From NCBI GenBank assembly GCA_029261855.1, contig JAJDAN010000033.1, positions 62,001 through 126,000 on the forward strand: a DNA stretch of 64,000 nt. The letters run 5' to 3'. The stretch is from Deltaproteobacteria bacterium (GTDB lineage: Bacteria; Myxococcota_A; UBA9160; UBA4427). The first letter of the stretch is position 1, and each line of letters starts with the position of its first letter. Of this stretch, positions 18,889 to 31,911 are shown one piece after another. The notes under the pieces are model-generated. The model saw only the letters and a list, made by a program, of their open reading frames with translations, searched no databases and had not been told where the DNA came from. A program made the translations under genes and the position numbers.

Positions 18889-19670
18889 GCGGGATCCTCG
18901 CTCCCCGAGGTACCGACAGAGGTACTGGCAGGGCTGCTGACCTGGGCGCTCGTCTTTCCGAAGCGCCGCTCCCGGGCCTGGTAGTTTCGGACCGCTTCCA
19001 CGAGATGCTCCTCGCGAAAGTCCGGCCACATCCGCTCGGTCGTGTAGATCTCGGTATAGGCGATCTGCCAGAGCAGGAAGTTCGACACCCGGGACTCGGA
19101 GCCCGTGCGGATCAACAGGTCGGGGTCCGGGACTTCGGGCTCGTAGAGGTAGGACGCGAACAGCTTCTCGTCGATCGCGTGCGGGTCGACCTCGCCCGCC
19201 GCGGCGTCCCGGGCGATGCGTCTCGCGGCCTGCACGATCTCGGCGCGGCCGCCATAGGAAAGCGCGAAGACGAGGTCCATTGCATCGTTGCCCGCGGTCT
19301 TCCGGGTGGCGTTCTCGACCTCCTTGCGGGTCCCCGGCGGCAGCCGATCGAGCCGTCCGATCGCGCGGATGCGGATGCCCTTCTCCATCACCTCATCGAT
19401 CTCTTCGACGAGGTAGCGGTCGAGGAGCTGCATCAGCTCGCGCACCTCGTCCTGGGGGCGACCCCAGTTCTCGCTCGAGAATGCATAGAGGGTCAGGTAG
19501 CGGATGCCGAGATCGTTCGCGCCGCGGATCACCGCCCGGACGGCTTCGATCCCGGCGCGGTGGCCCTCGTTTCGCTCGAGCCCCTGGGCCTCCGCCCAAC
19601 GCCCGTTGCCGTCCATGATGATGGCAACATGGGACGGGATTCGGTCCGGTCGAAGCTGGTCGGCAGACAT
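18885..19670 (-). CDS. uppS: Undecaprenyl diphosphate synthase
   Basis: UppS extends farnesyl diphosphate to the C55 carrier for peptidoglycan and other cell-wall polymers. The 261-aa protein carries AIIMDGNGRWAEAQG, with the catalytic Asp near residue 20, the block LTLYAFSSENWGRP, and DLLIRTGSESRVSNFLLWQ. It is about nine bases downstream of frr, and its stop overlaps dxr. Confidence 0.97.
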   Translation of the reverse strand: MSADQLRPDRIPSHVAIIMDGNGRWAEAQGLERNEGHRAGIEAVRAVIRGANDLGIRYLTLYAFSSENWGRPQDEVRELMQLLDRYLVEEIDEVMEKGIRIRAIGRLDRLPPGTRKEVENATRKTAGNDAMDLVFALSYGGRAEIVQAARRIARDAAAGEVDPHAIDEKLFASYLYEPEVPDPDLLIRTGSESRVSNFLLWQIAYTEIYTTERMWPDFREEHLVEAVRNYQARERRFGKTSAQVSSPASTSVGTSGSEDPA

Positions 19671-19679
19671 GACGGTCCC

Positions 19680-20249
19680 TCAGACTTCGAGGACTTCCTT
19701 CTCCTTCTCGGCGGTCAGCGTGTCCACCTTGGCAACGAATCCGTCGGTCAGGTCCTGGACGCTCTTCTCGGCGCGGTGACGGTCGTCCTTGCTCAGACCG
19801 TCTCCCTCGAGGTCCTTGAGCATGGCGATCGCATCACGACGCCCCTCGCGCACGCCGACCTTGTGTTCCTCGGCCATCTTGCGGACCTGGCGCACGAGGT
19901 CCTTGCGTCGCTCTTCCGTCAGGGGTGGAATCGAGATGCGGATCACAGACCCGTCGTTGCTCGGCGTGACGCCGAGGTCGGACTTCTGGATGGCCTTCTC
20001 GATCGCCGCCGAAGCGCTCTTGTCGTAGGGGGAGATCACGATCAGCCGGGCATCGGGGGCCGTCACGTTCGCCAGCTGATTCAGCGGGGTCGGCGTTCCG
20101 AAGTAATCGACGGACACGCCGTCGAGAAGGTTCGTGCTGGCGCGGCCGGTGCGCACGCGGGTGAGCTCCTTGCGGAAACTCTGGACCGTCTTGTCCATCG
20201 CCTCGCGGGTCTCTTCGAGCACCAGTTCAACGTCGCCTTCGTCCGCCAT
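19680..20249 (-). CDS. frr: Ribosome recycling factor
   Basis: Frr splits post-termination ribosomes together with EF-G. The 189-aa protein has the expected helical pattern and signatures RTGRASTNLLDGVSVDYFGT and RISIPPLTEERRKDLVRQVR. It lies 16 bases after pyrH in the conserved pyrH-frr-uppS order. Confidence 0.97.
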   Translation of the reverse strand: MADEGDVELVLEETREAMDKTVQSFRKELTRVRTGRASTNLLDGVSVDYFGTPTPLNQLANVTAPDARLIVISPYDKSASAAIEKAIQKSDLGVTPSNDGSVIRISIPPLTEERRKDLVRQVRKMAEEHKVGVREGRRDAIAMLKDLEGDGLSKDDRHRAEKSVQDLTDGFVAKVDTLTAEKEKEVLEV

Positions 20250-20265
20250 GCCCTCGCCTCCTGCG

Positions 20266-20979
20266 CTAGTCGCTCACCCGGGTGCCCACGGTCTCGCCGA
20301 CGATCACCTTCTGGATGTTTCCCGGCGCGCTCATGTCGAACACGACGATCGGAAGACTGTTCTCGCGGCAGAGCTGGATGGCCGTCTGGTCCATGAACTG
20401 CAGGTTCTTCTGGATCGCTTCTTCGAAGCTCAGCTGGTCGTAGCGCGTCGCGTTCGGGTCCTTGGACGGGTCGGCGTCGTAGACGCCGTCTACCTGGGTC
20501 GCCTTCAGGATGACGTCCGCCCCGATCTCGGCTGCGCGCAGAGCGGCTCCGGTATCGGTGGTGAAATACGGGTTGCCGGTACCACCTGCGAAGATCACCA
20601 CCCGACCCTTCTCGAGATGACGAATCGCGCGACGCCGGATGTAGGGCTCGGCCACCTCGGTGATCTCGAGCGCGGTCAGCACGCGCGTCGGCACCCCGAG
20701 CTGCTCGAGGGCGCTCTGGAGCGCCATCGCGTTGATGACCCCGGCCAGCATGCCCATGTAGTCGGCGGTGGCGCGGTCCATTCCCTGGGCCGCCGCCGTC
20801 ATGCCACGGATGATGTTGCCGCCTCCCACGACCACGGCGAGTTCGACGCCGAGGGCACGAATGTCCCGCAGCTGCTCGGCGGTCCCCTGGATCACGGTGG
20901 GATTGAGACCACTCCCCTCCTCGCCGGCGAGTCCCTCGCCCGAGACTTTCAGGAGCGGTCTTTTGTAGACGGGCTTCAA
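20266..20979 (-). CDS. pyrH: UMP kinase
   Basis: PyrH phosphorylates UMP to UDP. The 237-aa protein has [12 protein letters not shown] near the start, the [12 protein letters not shown] nucleotide-binding glycine motif, and [18 protein letters not shown], all typical of the bacterial amino-acid-kinase-fold UMP kinases. The start is a TTG that overlaps the tsf stop (TTGA) with GGAGGAG just upstream, so its translation is probably coupled to tsf. Confidence 0.96.
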   Translation of the reverse strand: MKPVYKRPLLKVSGEGLAGEEGSGLNPTVIQGTAEQLRDIRALGVELAVVVGGGNIIRGMTAAAQGMDRATADYMGMLAGVINAMALQSALEQLGVPTRVLTALEITEVAEPYIRRRAIRHLEKGRVVIFAGGTGNPYFTTDTGAALRAAEIGADVILKATQVDGVYDADPSKDPNATRYDQLSFEEAIQKNLQFMDQTAIQLCRENSLPIVVFDMSAPGNIQKVIVGETVGTRVSD

Positions 20980-21842
20980 CCCGTGCTCTCCTCCCCGAGG
21001 CGGAAGCGTGCGAAGGCGCTGACCGACGCCTTCGCGCCGACCTCCTTCGCAACACTACTCACCACGTCGCCGACGCTGTGGTCGGGATCCTTCACGAAGG
21101 CCTGCCGCACCAGGCAGTTCTCGGCGAAGAACTTTCGCATTCGACCTTCCACCATCTTCTCGATCACGTTGGCCGGCTTGCCGCTGCCCTCGGCCTGGGC
21201 GGTGAGCACGCGACGCTCGGCGTCGGCGACATCGGACGGGACACCGTCCTCGTCCACGGCCAGCGGCGTCGGGTCTGCGGCGGCGACGTGCATCGCGACG
21301 TCCTTGGCCAGCCCTTCGAGCTTGGCGTCGCTCTTGTCCGAGGCGATCCCCACCACGACGCCGAGCTTGCCCCCCGCATGCACGTAGCCCCCGGTCACAC
21401 CCTCGACCGACAGCCGCGCCACGCGCTTCAGCTCGATGTTCTCGCCCATCTTGCTGATGGCGGCCGTGACGCGTGCCTCGACGGTCTCGCCGCCGAGAGA
21501 AGCCGCAAGGGTCTTCGCCGCGTCGGTGAGGTCCGCGCTGCCGGCGACGAGGTCCGCGATCTCCTGGACGAGAGCCTGGTAGTCGTCGGTGCGGGCCACG
21601 AAGTCGGTCTCGCACCCGAGCTCGATGATCGCGGCGACGCCGCCGTCGAGAGAGATCCCGACGCTGCCTTCGCTGGTCTCCCGGCCGGCTCGCTTGCCGG
21701 CCTTCGCCAGTCCGCGCTCGCGCAGCAACTCGACCGCGCGCTCCGTGTCACCGTCGGCGTCGCTCAGGGCGCGCTTGCAATCCATCATGCCCGCACCCGT
21801 CTGGGTGCGAAGCGTCTTCACATCTGCTGCCGAGATGGCCAT
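20976..21842 (-). CDS. tsf: Translation elongation factor Ts
   Basis: EF-Ts exchanges GDP for GTP on EF-Tu. The 288-aa protein starts [20 protein letters not shown] and has the classic CKRAL tract and [12 protein letters not shown]. It follows rpsB by about 130 bases, the standard arrangement, and its stop overlaps the TTG of pyrH. Confidence 0.97.
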   Translation of the reverse strand: MAISAADVKTLRTQTGAGMMDCKRALSDADGDTERAVELLRERGLAKAGKRAGRETSEGSVGISLDGGVAAIIELGCETDFVARTDDYQALVQEIADLVAGSADLTDAAKTLAASLGGETVEARVTAAISKMGENIELKRVARLSVEGVTGGYVHAGGKLGVVVGIASDKSDAKLEGLAKDVAMHVAAADPTPLAVDEDGVPSDVADAERRVLTAQAEGSGKPANVIEKMVEGRMRKFFAENCLVRQAFVKDPDHSVGDVVSSVAKEVGAKASVSAFARFRLGEESTG

Positions 21843-21970
21843 CGTGCTGTCTTTCCTTCCTTGGTTTCGCCGTGTCGCGCCGGGGAATCGATCCGGTTCG
21901 CAACACCTTGGAACCCACGGCGCCCCGAGAGAGGGACACGAGATGGGTGGATGCGGTTCGGTTCCCGGTC

Positions 21971-23068
21971 CTACTCCTCGTCTCCCGGCTGCTCTCCCGG
22001 CTTGGGCGGCCGCGCGCTCGCGGCGAGATCCGGTGCCTTCTCCCCGGCTTCCGCGGCCGGAGCCGCAGCGGGCGCCGGCGCGGCATCTGCCGGCGGCTGT
22101 CCCTCTCGCTCGGCCCAACCCCCAGAGCTGTGGGTCCGACCACCGGCCTGGCCACGTCCGCGGCGAGGCGGCTGCTTGATCTCGACCACCCGACGACCCG
22201 TTGCCGGTGCGGCTGCGGCGTCGGCGGACTGGGCCGGCGCGGCATCCTTCTCGGTCAGCAGGTTCTTCTGGTGTTCGGCATCGCCTTCGAGACAGGCCTG
22301 CGCGACGAGCTTGCAGTACAGGTCGAGGGACCGGATCGCGTCATCGTTTCCGGGGACCACGAAGTCGACGCCCCGGGGACTGCAGTTCGAGTCGACGACG
22401 GCGATGATCGGGATGCCCAGTCGCTTGCCCTCGGAGACGGCGATCTCCTCTTTGGATACATCGATGATGAAGATCGCGTCGGGCAGCTTCGTCATCTCGC
22501 GAATGCCGGCAAGGGACTTCTCGTACTTCTCGCTCTGACGGCTGACGCGGGCGAGTTCCTTCTTGGAGAGGCCGTCCATCTTCTCCTGGTCGCCGAGAAT
22601 ATCGAGGCCAGCCTTGTAGCGATCGATCGACTTTCGGACGGTCTTCCAGTTGGTGAGCATGCCGCCCAGCCAGCGGTTGTTGACGTAGAACTGGCGGGAC
22701 CGCTTCGCCTCGATCTCGATCAGCGGTGCGGCCTGACGCTTGGTCCCGACGAAGAGCACCCTGCCGCCGCGAGCGGTGGTCTCCCGAATGAAATCGAGCG
22801 CCTCCGCGAACATCGGGAGGGTCTGGTCGAGGTCGAGGATGTGGGTGCCGTTGCGCTCGCCGAAGATGAACTCGCGCATGCGCGGGTTCCAGCGACGGGT
22901 CTGGTGGCCGAAGTGGACGCCGGCCTCCAACAACGTACGGATGTTCAGCTTCGGAATCTCGAGCGCTTCGGCCTCAGCCTCGACGAAGGTTCCAGAAGCG
23001 GCAGCGGCAGTGGCCGCAGCCTCGGCGGAGTCGGGCGCACCCGACGGGGTCGCCGTCGTTTCGGACAT
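21971..23068 (-). CDS. rpsB: Ribosomal protein uS2 with long C-terminal extension
   Basis: S2 binds the 30S head and recruits S1. The core (about residues 35 to 265) has LLEAGVHFGHQTRRWNPRM, FYVNNRWLGGMLTNW and IPIIAVVDSNCSPRGVDF. The start at 23068 has GAAGGAG six bases upstream. At 365 aa it is well above the usual 230 to 260: a 30-residue Ala/Thr/Glu N-terminal lead and a tail of about 100 residues that begins acidic and alanine-rich, has a basic patch (PPRRGRGQAGGRTHSS), then turns Pro/Ala-rich. The tail is probably disordered. Confidence 0.96.
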   Translation of the reverse strand: MSETTATPSGAPDSAEAAATAAAASGTFVEAEAEALEIPKLNIRTLLEAGVHFGHQTRRWNPRMREFIFGERNGTHILDLDQTLPMFAEALDFIRETTARGGRVLFVGTKRQAAPLIEIEAKRSRQFYVNNRWLGGMLTNWKTVRKSIDRYKAGLDILGDQEKMDGLSKKELARVSRQSEKYEKSLAGIREMTKLPDAIFIIDVSKEEIAVSEGKRLGIPIIAVVDSNCSPRGVDFVVPGNDDAIRSLDLYCKLVAQACLEGDAEHQKNLLTEKDAAPAQSADAAAAPATGRRVVEIKQPPRRGRGQAGGRTHSSGGWAEREGQPPADAAPAPAAAPAAEAGEKAPDLAASARPPKPGEQPGDEE

Positions 23069-23266
23069 TCTCATCTCCTTCGCGGTTGTACCTCCGCCCC
23101 GGTCGTGGCTTCCCCAACCCGCGTCTCGGTCCTGCCAGGAAGGCAGATGCGAAGAGACGGGGCACCGCAGGGGACGTCCCGGAACGTGTGAGTTGGCCCG
23201 TAGTTAGCACGTCCCCCGCCGGTGGAGCAACGAATCCCCCATGGGGAGCACGGGGCGCGCCAGCGG

Positions 23267-27237
<3,971 letters not shown>

Positions 27238-27374
27238 CGATGGTTCCGCGACCGGGGGAGGGACGAGGAGTCTAGGAGAGCCCCCTACGCGCAGCAATCA
27301 CGCATGGAGACCGCGGCGTGCGCGGCTTCGCCGGCTATCTGCGGTCTGACGACCTTTGCGTCGTCGCCTGTTTC

Positions 27375-27393
27375 CCCAAGACTCCGTCCTGGG
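27375..27393 (-). repeat. Hairpin repeat beside M23 gene stop
   Basis: An 8-bp inverted repeat (CCCAAGAC, TCC loop, GTCCTGGG; one G-U pair) lies just after the stop of the M23 peptidase gene. On the gene strand it is followed by GGAAACAGGC. Similar units occur at 33288-33306 and 35957-35987, each within a few bases of a TAG stop. There is no U-tract, so this is not a textbook intrinsic terminator, though it may protect or end the transcript. Confidence 0.6.
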
Positions 27394-27400
27394 TCAGGCT

Positions 27401-28459
27401 CTAGTCGAAGATGTAGTTGAGGGGATCTCGGGCCTTGCCGTTGACGTGAATGGCGTAGTGCAGGTGCGGCCCGGTGCTGCGGCCGGTGCTGCCGATGGCC
27501 GCCACACGCTGGCCCCGCTCCACCGTATCGCCGACCTTCACGAAGACCTCCTTCGTGTGGCCGTAGAAGGTCTTGAGTCCGTAGCCGTGATCGATCACGA
27601 GGCTGTTGCCGAGCGGTCCGCGGCTGCCGACCGACGACACCCTACCCCGCGCCGGCGCCTGGATGGCCGTGCCCGCACGCGCCGCGATGTCGATGCCCGC
27701 GTGCAGCTGACGGCGACCGGTGAACGGTGAGACCCGCGCGCCGAAGCGCGACGTCAGCCAGCCCTTCGCCGGCCAGACCGACGGCATCGAGGCCAGCTTC
27801 TGGCTCTTCTCTTCCAGGGAACCGACGAGCAAGGTCAGCGAGTCGCCGCGCTCGCGGGCCTTTGCGGCGAGTACGTCTGCTGCGTCCGACAGCCTGGCGA
27901 CACGCCGGGCGCCGACGCTGGTGATGCCCTCGCGCTCCATCAGCTGCGGCGGCAGGCTGGGACCTTCGATCGGCCGGGTGTCGGGAGCGTGACGACTGAG
28001 CGGCCCGCGATCGATCGGGACACCCGCCGGCGGCATCAACTCGCCGTCCGCCGGGATCGCCATCTCATGGCTCGGGTCATAGCCCTGCTGGTAGCCCTGT
28101 TGATAGCCGCGGGGCAGCTCGGTGACGTCTTCGCCCCCGACCCCGGCGGCACCCGGGAGATTCGCGATGATGCGAACCTTGCGTTCCAGCTCGCGCACGT
28201 GCTGCAGCTTGGCGTCCGCCTGATGCAGCATCTGCTCGAAGCGCTGGATCTGCTCCCGCTGCTCCGCGACCTCGACACGCAGGTCGCCCAGCTCGCCGTT
28301 GCCCGCTCGCATCCGCGTGTAGTCCCACAGGCCGACCAACGCGATCAGCGTCATCACTGCGGTGCCGATGATCGCTCTCCGCACGGCCTTGCGCGGCACC
28401 TGGAAGCGCTTGACGGGTGCCGTGGCGTCCACCACGAGCATGATCGTGTAATGGTCCAT
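27401..28459 (-). CDS. M23-family (LytM-type) peptidase, membrane-anchored
   Basis: The 352-aa protein has an N-terminal cytoplasmic stretch, one membrane segment (AIIGTAVMTLIALVGLW), a periplasmic coiled coil of about 50 residues (VAEQREQIQRFEQMLHQADA), a proline/glycine linker with the repeat GYQQGYQQGYDP, and a C-terminal LytM domain. The zinc and catalytic residues look intact: GRRQLHAGIDIAARAG and STGPHLHYAIHVNG. It probably cuts peptidoglycan cross-bridges or, like NlpD/EnvC types, regulates amidases. It follows the FHA gene by 26 bases. Confidence 0.9.
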   Translation of the reverse strand: MDHYTIMLVVDATAPVKRFQVPRKAVRRAIIGTAVMTLIALVGLWDYTRMRAGNGELGDLRVEVAEQREQIQRFEQMLHQADAKLQHVRELERKVRIIANLPGAAGVGGEDVTELPRGYQQGYQQGYDPSHEMAIPADGELMPPAGVPIDRGPLSRHAPDTRPIEGPSLPPQLMEREGITSVGARRVARLSDAADVLAAKARERGDSLTLLVGSLEEKSQKLASMPSVWPAKGWLTSRFGARVSPFTGRRQLHAGIDIAARAGTAIQAPARGRVSSVGSRGPLGNSLVIDHGYGLKTFYGHTKEVFVKVGDTVERGQRVAAIGSTGRSTGPHLHYAIHVNGKARDPLNYIFD

Positions 28460-28485
28460 TGTCTACTCCGCCCCTCTCCGACGGC

Positions 28486-28830
28486 CTAACTGGGCAAGGT
28501 CACGGCGAGCGTGAGCTTGCCCATCTGGATGACGTCTCCGGTCTTCAGAGCCGTCCGTTGTACTTTCGCGCCGTTCACCATCGTTCCGTTCGTGCTCCCC
28601 AGGTCCTGCACGAAGAAGCCTTCCGTCGCGTAGCCCACGGCCGCATGTGCCCGGGAGATCGTCGGCTCGGCCAGGATCAGGTCCGCACTGCGACCCCGAC
28701 CGATGACCAACCAATCGCGATCCACACAGATCTCGAGCCCTTCGTAGAAGCCGCTCTTGATCAGCACCACCGCTCCCGGCGGTACCGATACCGGCGCGGC
28801 CGCCGGGCTGTTTGCTGCCCCTGCACTCAC
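28486..28830 (-). CDS. FHA-domain protein
   Basis: The 114-aa protein is essentially a single forkhead-associated domain after a short Ala/Pro lead. The phosphothreonine-binding motifs are visible: WLVIGRGRSADLILAEP, then ISRAHAAV and DLGSTNGTMVNG. It would bind a phosphothreonine protein, so a Ser/Thr kinase partner is expected elsewhere in the genome. It lies just upstream of the membrane-anchored M23 peptidase gene and is probably co-transcribed, hinting at phosphorylation-linked control of wall hydrolysis; that is inference. Confidence 0.9.
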   Translation of the reverse strand: MSAGAANSPAAAPVSVPPGAVVLIKSGFYEGLEICVDRDWLVIGRGRSADLILAEPTISRAHAAVGYATEGFFVQDLGSTNGTMVNGAKVQRTALKTGDVIQMGKLTLAVTLPS

Positions 28831-29001
28831 TGCGAACTCCTGGCCTCCAACACCTTGAAGATCGCCCGCCGGCCAAACCGGTCGGTGACGCGCGTCACAC
28901 CCGCAGCACTCGGGCGAGCGTCTCCAGGTATCAATCGGCCCCGAATCGGGAGCTCTTGACCCGGAAGTGCAGACGGGGCGCAGGCGGCCGCTGGAGAGCG
29001 G

Positions 29002-30732
29002 CTATGCGTTGCTCGAGGGGGTGTTGCCCCCCAGGAGTTCCGCTGCATGTCGACGGGTTGCGTCCGTGACGGATTCGCCGCCCGCCATGCGCGCGATCTC
29101 TTCGACCCGCTCGTCGCCTTCGATCCGTTCGACGAACGCCTCGGTCTGGCCCTTGCGATCCCGCTTGTGGACCCGGAAGTGCACCTCTCCCAGGGCGGCG
29201 ATCTGCGGCAGGTGGGTGATGCACAGAACCTGGTGGTGCTTCGAGAGCTCGGCCAGGGACCGCCCCACCCGCTCGGCCACGCGACCGCCGATACCCGCAT
29301 CGACCTCGTCGAAGACCAGCACCATGCCGCCGCCCGACCGGCGCAGCGCGTTGCGGACGGCCAGGAAGACCCGGGACAACTCTCCACCGGAAGCCACCCA
29401 ACGCAGCGGTCGGGTAGGCTCGCCGGCGTTGGCGGAGAAACGGAACTCCGCGCGTTCGCTCCCCGACGGTCCGCAGGGCAAACCCTCGGGCGGATCGGCC
29501 CGGTCCAGGGCGACCTCGAAGCGCGCACCGGGCATGGCCAGAGCCGCAAGCGCCGTCTCGACGGCCTTCGCGAGCTTGCGCGCGCTCTTCGCGCGTCCCT
29601 TCGACAACGCTGCGGCGCGCTCGGTCAAGGCCTCCGCGCGTTTCCGGCGCTCGGCGGCCAACGCGTCGATACTTGCGTCGGCGCCGGCAAGCGACGCCAG
29701 CTCGGTCGCCAGCGCGTCGCGTGATGCCCGGATGACGTCCTCGGTCTGGCCGTACTTGCGCTGCAGTTTCTGGATGGCCGCGATGCGGTCTTCCACGAAG
29801 GCCAGCTGCGCGGGATCCGCGTCGATCCGTCCGAGGTAGCGTTCCAGATCGCGCCCGGCTTCGAACAGCTCGGCTTCCTGGGCGCGCAGCCGTTCGGCCA
29901 GGCCCGTGAGCTGCGGATCGAGACCCGCGAGGGCGTCGATCCGCCGTGCGGCCTCCGACACGCGGTCGACGGCATTTGGAGCCTCGTCGCTTCCCTCGGA
30001 ATCACCGACGAGCGCCGTGCAGGCGTTGCGGCCCTCCTCGAGCAGTCGATCCGCATGTGCGAGCCGGGCATGGCTGGACTCGAGCTCTTCGATCTCGCCC
30101 GCCTCGAGGGCGACATCGTCGATTTCCTGCAGCTGGAAGGCCAGGAAATCCTGGCGTCGGGCGCGCTCTTCCGCAGCGGCCCGCAGCTTGACGAGATCGC
30201 CGTCGAGGGCGCGCAGCGCCGCGACCTCCGCTGCCACCTCGCCCCGCAAGTCCAACAGGCCGCCCGACTCGTCGAGCAGCCGACTCTGGACATCCGGACG
30301 CAACAGGGTCTGTGAGCTGTGTTGACTCGAGATTTCGATGCGGTCGGCGAACAGCTCGGCCAGGGTCGCCGCCGGCACCAGCTCGCCCGCGACCCGCACG
30401 CGGCTGCGCGCCCCCCCGCCTTCCGAACGACCGCGCGTCAGGGTCCGCTGCACGGCCAGCGCATGGTCGTCGACGGGCAGCTCCCGACGCGCCAGCTCGG
30501 CTTCGACCTCGGGCCAGGCCTCGGTGTCGAAGACCGCCTCGACGACGGCGCGGTCGGTCCCGGTCCGAACCGCGTCCGACGAGCCGCGGCCACCCGCCAG
30601 CAGCGACAGCGCGCCGAGCACGATCGACTTGCCCGTGCCCGTCTCGCCCGTCAGGACGTTCAAGCCCGGCCCGAGTGCCAGCTCGGCCTCGGCGACGATC
30701 ACCCAACTCTCGATGCGGAGCGACTCGATCAA
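29002..30732 (-). CDS. recN: DNA repair protein RecN
   Basis: RecN is an SMC-like ATPase acting at double-strand breaks. The 576-aa protein begins LIESLRIESWVIVAEAELAL, has Walker A LTGETGTGKSIVLGAL near residue 30, a central coiled coil, the signature RWVASGGELSRVFLAVRNAL and Walker B MVLVFDEVDAGIGGRVAE. The start is a TTG overlapping the NAD kinase stop (TTGA); no ATG or GTG is available near the conserved N-terminus. The nadK-recN pairing is common. Confidence 0.95.
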   Translation of the reverse strand: MIESLRIESWVIVAEAELALGPGLNVLTGETGTGKSIVLGALSLLAGGRGSSDAVRTGTDRAVVEAVFDTEAWPEVEAELARRELPVDDHALAVQRTLTRGRSEGGGARSRVRVAGELVPAATLAELFADRIEISSQHSSQTLLRPDVQSRLLDESGGLLDLRGEVAAEVAALRALDGDLVKLRAAAEERARRQDFLAFQLQEIDDVALEAGEIEELESSHARLAHADRLLEEGRNACTALVGDSEGSDEAPNAVDRVSEAARRIDALAGLDPQLTGLAERLRAQEAELFEAGRDLERYLGRIDADPAQLAFVEDRIAAIQKLQRKYGQTEDVIRASRDALATELASLAGADASIDALAAERRKRAEALTERAAALSKGRAKSARKLAKAVETALAALAMPGARFEVALDRADPPEGLPCGPSGSERAEFRFSANAGEPTRPLRWVASGGELSRVFLAVRNALRRSGGGMVLVFDEVDAGIGGRVAERVGRSLAELSKHHQVLCITHLPQIAALGEVHFRVHKRDRKGQTEAFVERIEGDERVEEIARMAGGESVTDATRRHAAELLGGNTPSSNA

Positions 30733-31586
30733 CGATCGCCCCAGCGCAGCTTTCGCTGCAGGATCTGGAAGCGCGTCCGGAGCGGCGAAGCAATGATGTC
30801 GACTGGATGAGGAGCCCGGCGCATCACCACACGATCGCCCTCCTCCACGTCCATGCCTTCCTGTCCGTCCATGGTGATCGTCGCCTCGCCGCCCCGGGTC
30901 TGGACGACGACCTCGATCTCGACGCCCACCGGCAGCACCAGCGGACGGTGATTGAGGGAATGCGGACAGATCGGCGTCAGTACGATCGCCTCGAGGCCGG
31001 GTAGCAGCAGCGGGCCGCCGGCGGACAGCGAGTACGCGGTCGAGCCCGTCGGCGTGCTGACGATCAGACCGTCGGCGTGGTAGGTGGTCACCGCCTGCCC
31101 GTCCGCGAAGGTCTCGAGATCGATCATCCGGGACAGCGCCGTCTTCGTGATGACTGCGTCGTTGAGTGCCAGGAAGCGGCCGCGTTCGACTCCGTCCCGG
31201 GAGACGATGACCTCCAGGCGCATGCGCGACGAGACTTCGGCCTTTCCGGCCAGGACGGTCTCGAGGGCCGAGAACATCTCTTCGACGTTGACTTCGGTCA
31301 GGAAGCCCAGGGTCCCGAGGTTCACGCCAAGGATGGGAACCCGGTGACTCCCCGTTCCGCGCGCGACGGCCAACAGGGTTCCGTCGCCGCCGAGGGACAC
31401 GATCAGGTCGACCTCCGCCGCCAGGCTGCCGATGTCCTCCGCGGGCAAGTCCACGAGGCGTGCGCACTCGGCGTCGCCACGCGCGCGAATCCCGCGATCC
31501 CCGAGCCACTTCACGAGCTCTCGGACCGTCTTCGCCGCTTGCGGCTGTCCGGGCTTCAGGCAGATGCCGACGGACTGGATGACCAA
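30729..31586 (-). CDS. nadK: NAD kinase
   Basis: NadK makes NADP+ from NAD+. The catalytic GGDGT occurs in DLIVSLGGDGTLLAVARG, followed by ILGVNLGTLGFL, FLALNDAVITK, the substrate stretch YHADGLIVSTPTGSTAYSLS and HSLNHRPLVLP. I use a TTG at 31586 (VIQSVGICLKPG) with AGAGGAG seven bases upstream, which gives 285 aa; an ATG at 31610 in a repetitive GAGAGATGAGAG tract would add eight residues. Its stop overlaps recN. Confidence 0.95.
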   Translation of the reverse strand: MVIQSVGICLKPGQPQAAKTVRELVKWLGDRGIRARGDAECARLVDLPAEDIGSLAAEVDLIVSLGGDGTLLAVARGTGSHRVPILGVNLGTLGFLTEVNVEEMFSALETVLAGKAEVSSRMRLEVIVSRDGVERGRFLALNDAVITKTALSRMIDLETFADGQAVTTYHADGLIVSTPTGSTAYSLSAGGPLLLPGLEAIVLTPICPHSLNHRPLVLPVGVEIEVVVQTRGGEATITMDGQEGMDVEEGDRVVMRRAPHPVDIIASPLRTRFQILQRKLRWGDR

Positions 31587-31911
31587 ACGCACTCTCCTCT
31601 CATCTCTCATCTCTCGTCTGTCGGGGCCCGGCTGCCCTCGCCGAACCGCCCGATGATAACCGGCCCGGGCTGCGTCGACGCACTGCTAGCCCTGATCCGT
31701 CGTGCGGATCCGGGCGCGACCCCAATTCGCGTCCGGAATCGCGCGACGCTCCGTCTCGCGCGGCGATTTGGCTCTTGGCAGTCAGGCTCACCGGTGCGAG
31801 GTTGTCGCGCTCTCAACGAGAACCACCCCGGGAAGCGGGATCCGCAGGGTTCAGCAGCAGCCCAGCAAGCGCTGTGCCACGACACTGACGGATTGGGGCT
31901 AGCATCGTGCC
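31587..31911. other. Divergent intergenic region between nadK and rarA
   Basis: These 325 bases separate the leftward nadK-recN unit from rightward rarA and should hold both promoters. A possible weak -10 (TAGCAT) lies about ten bases before the rarA ATG. On the nadK side there is a GA-rich tract (repeated GAGAGATGAGAG pattern on the minus strand). I see no convincing coding sequence, RNA gene or strong -35 element. Confidence 0.5.

Noticed and set aside
27238-27400. Small gene between secA and the M23 gene
   Set aside because: No frame with start, ribosome binding site and plausible composition; the hairpin repeat accounts for part of it.
28831-29001. Small gene ending LHFRVKSSRFGAD after recN
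   Set aside because: Resembles a piece of RecN (EVHFRVHK) only over five residues and has no start; treated as chance.
29002-31509. Extended recN frame
   Set aside because: The N-terminal third is a shadow of NAD kinase; RecN similarity starts at the TTG at 30732.
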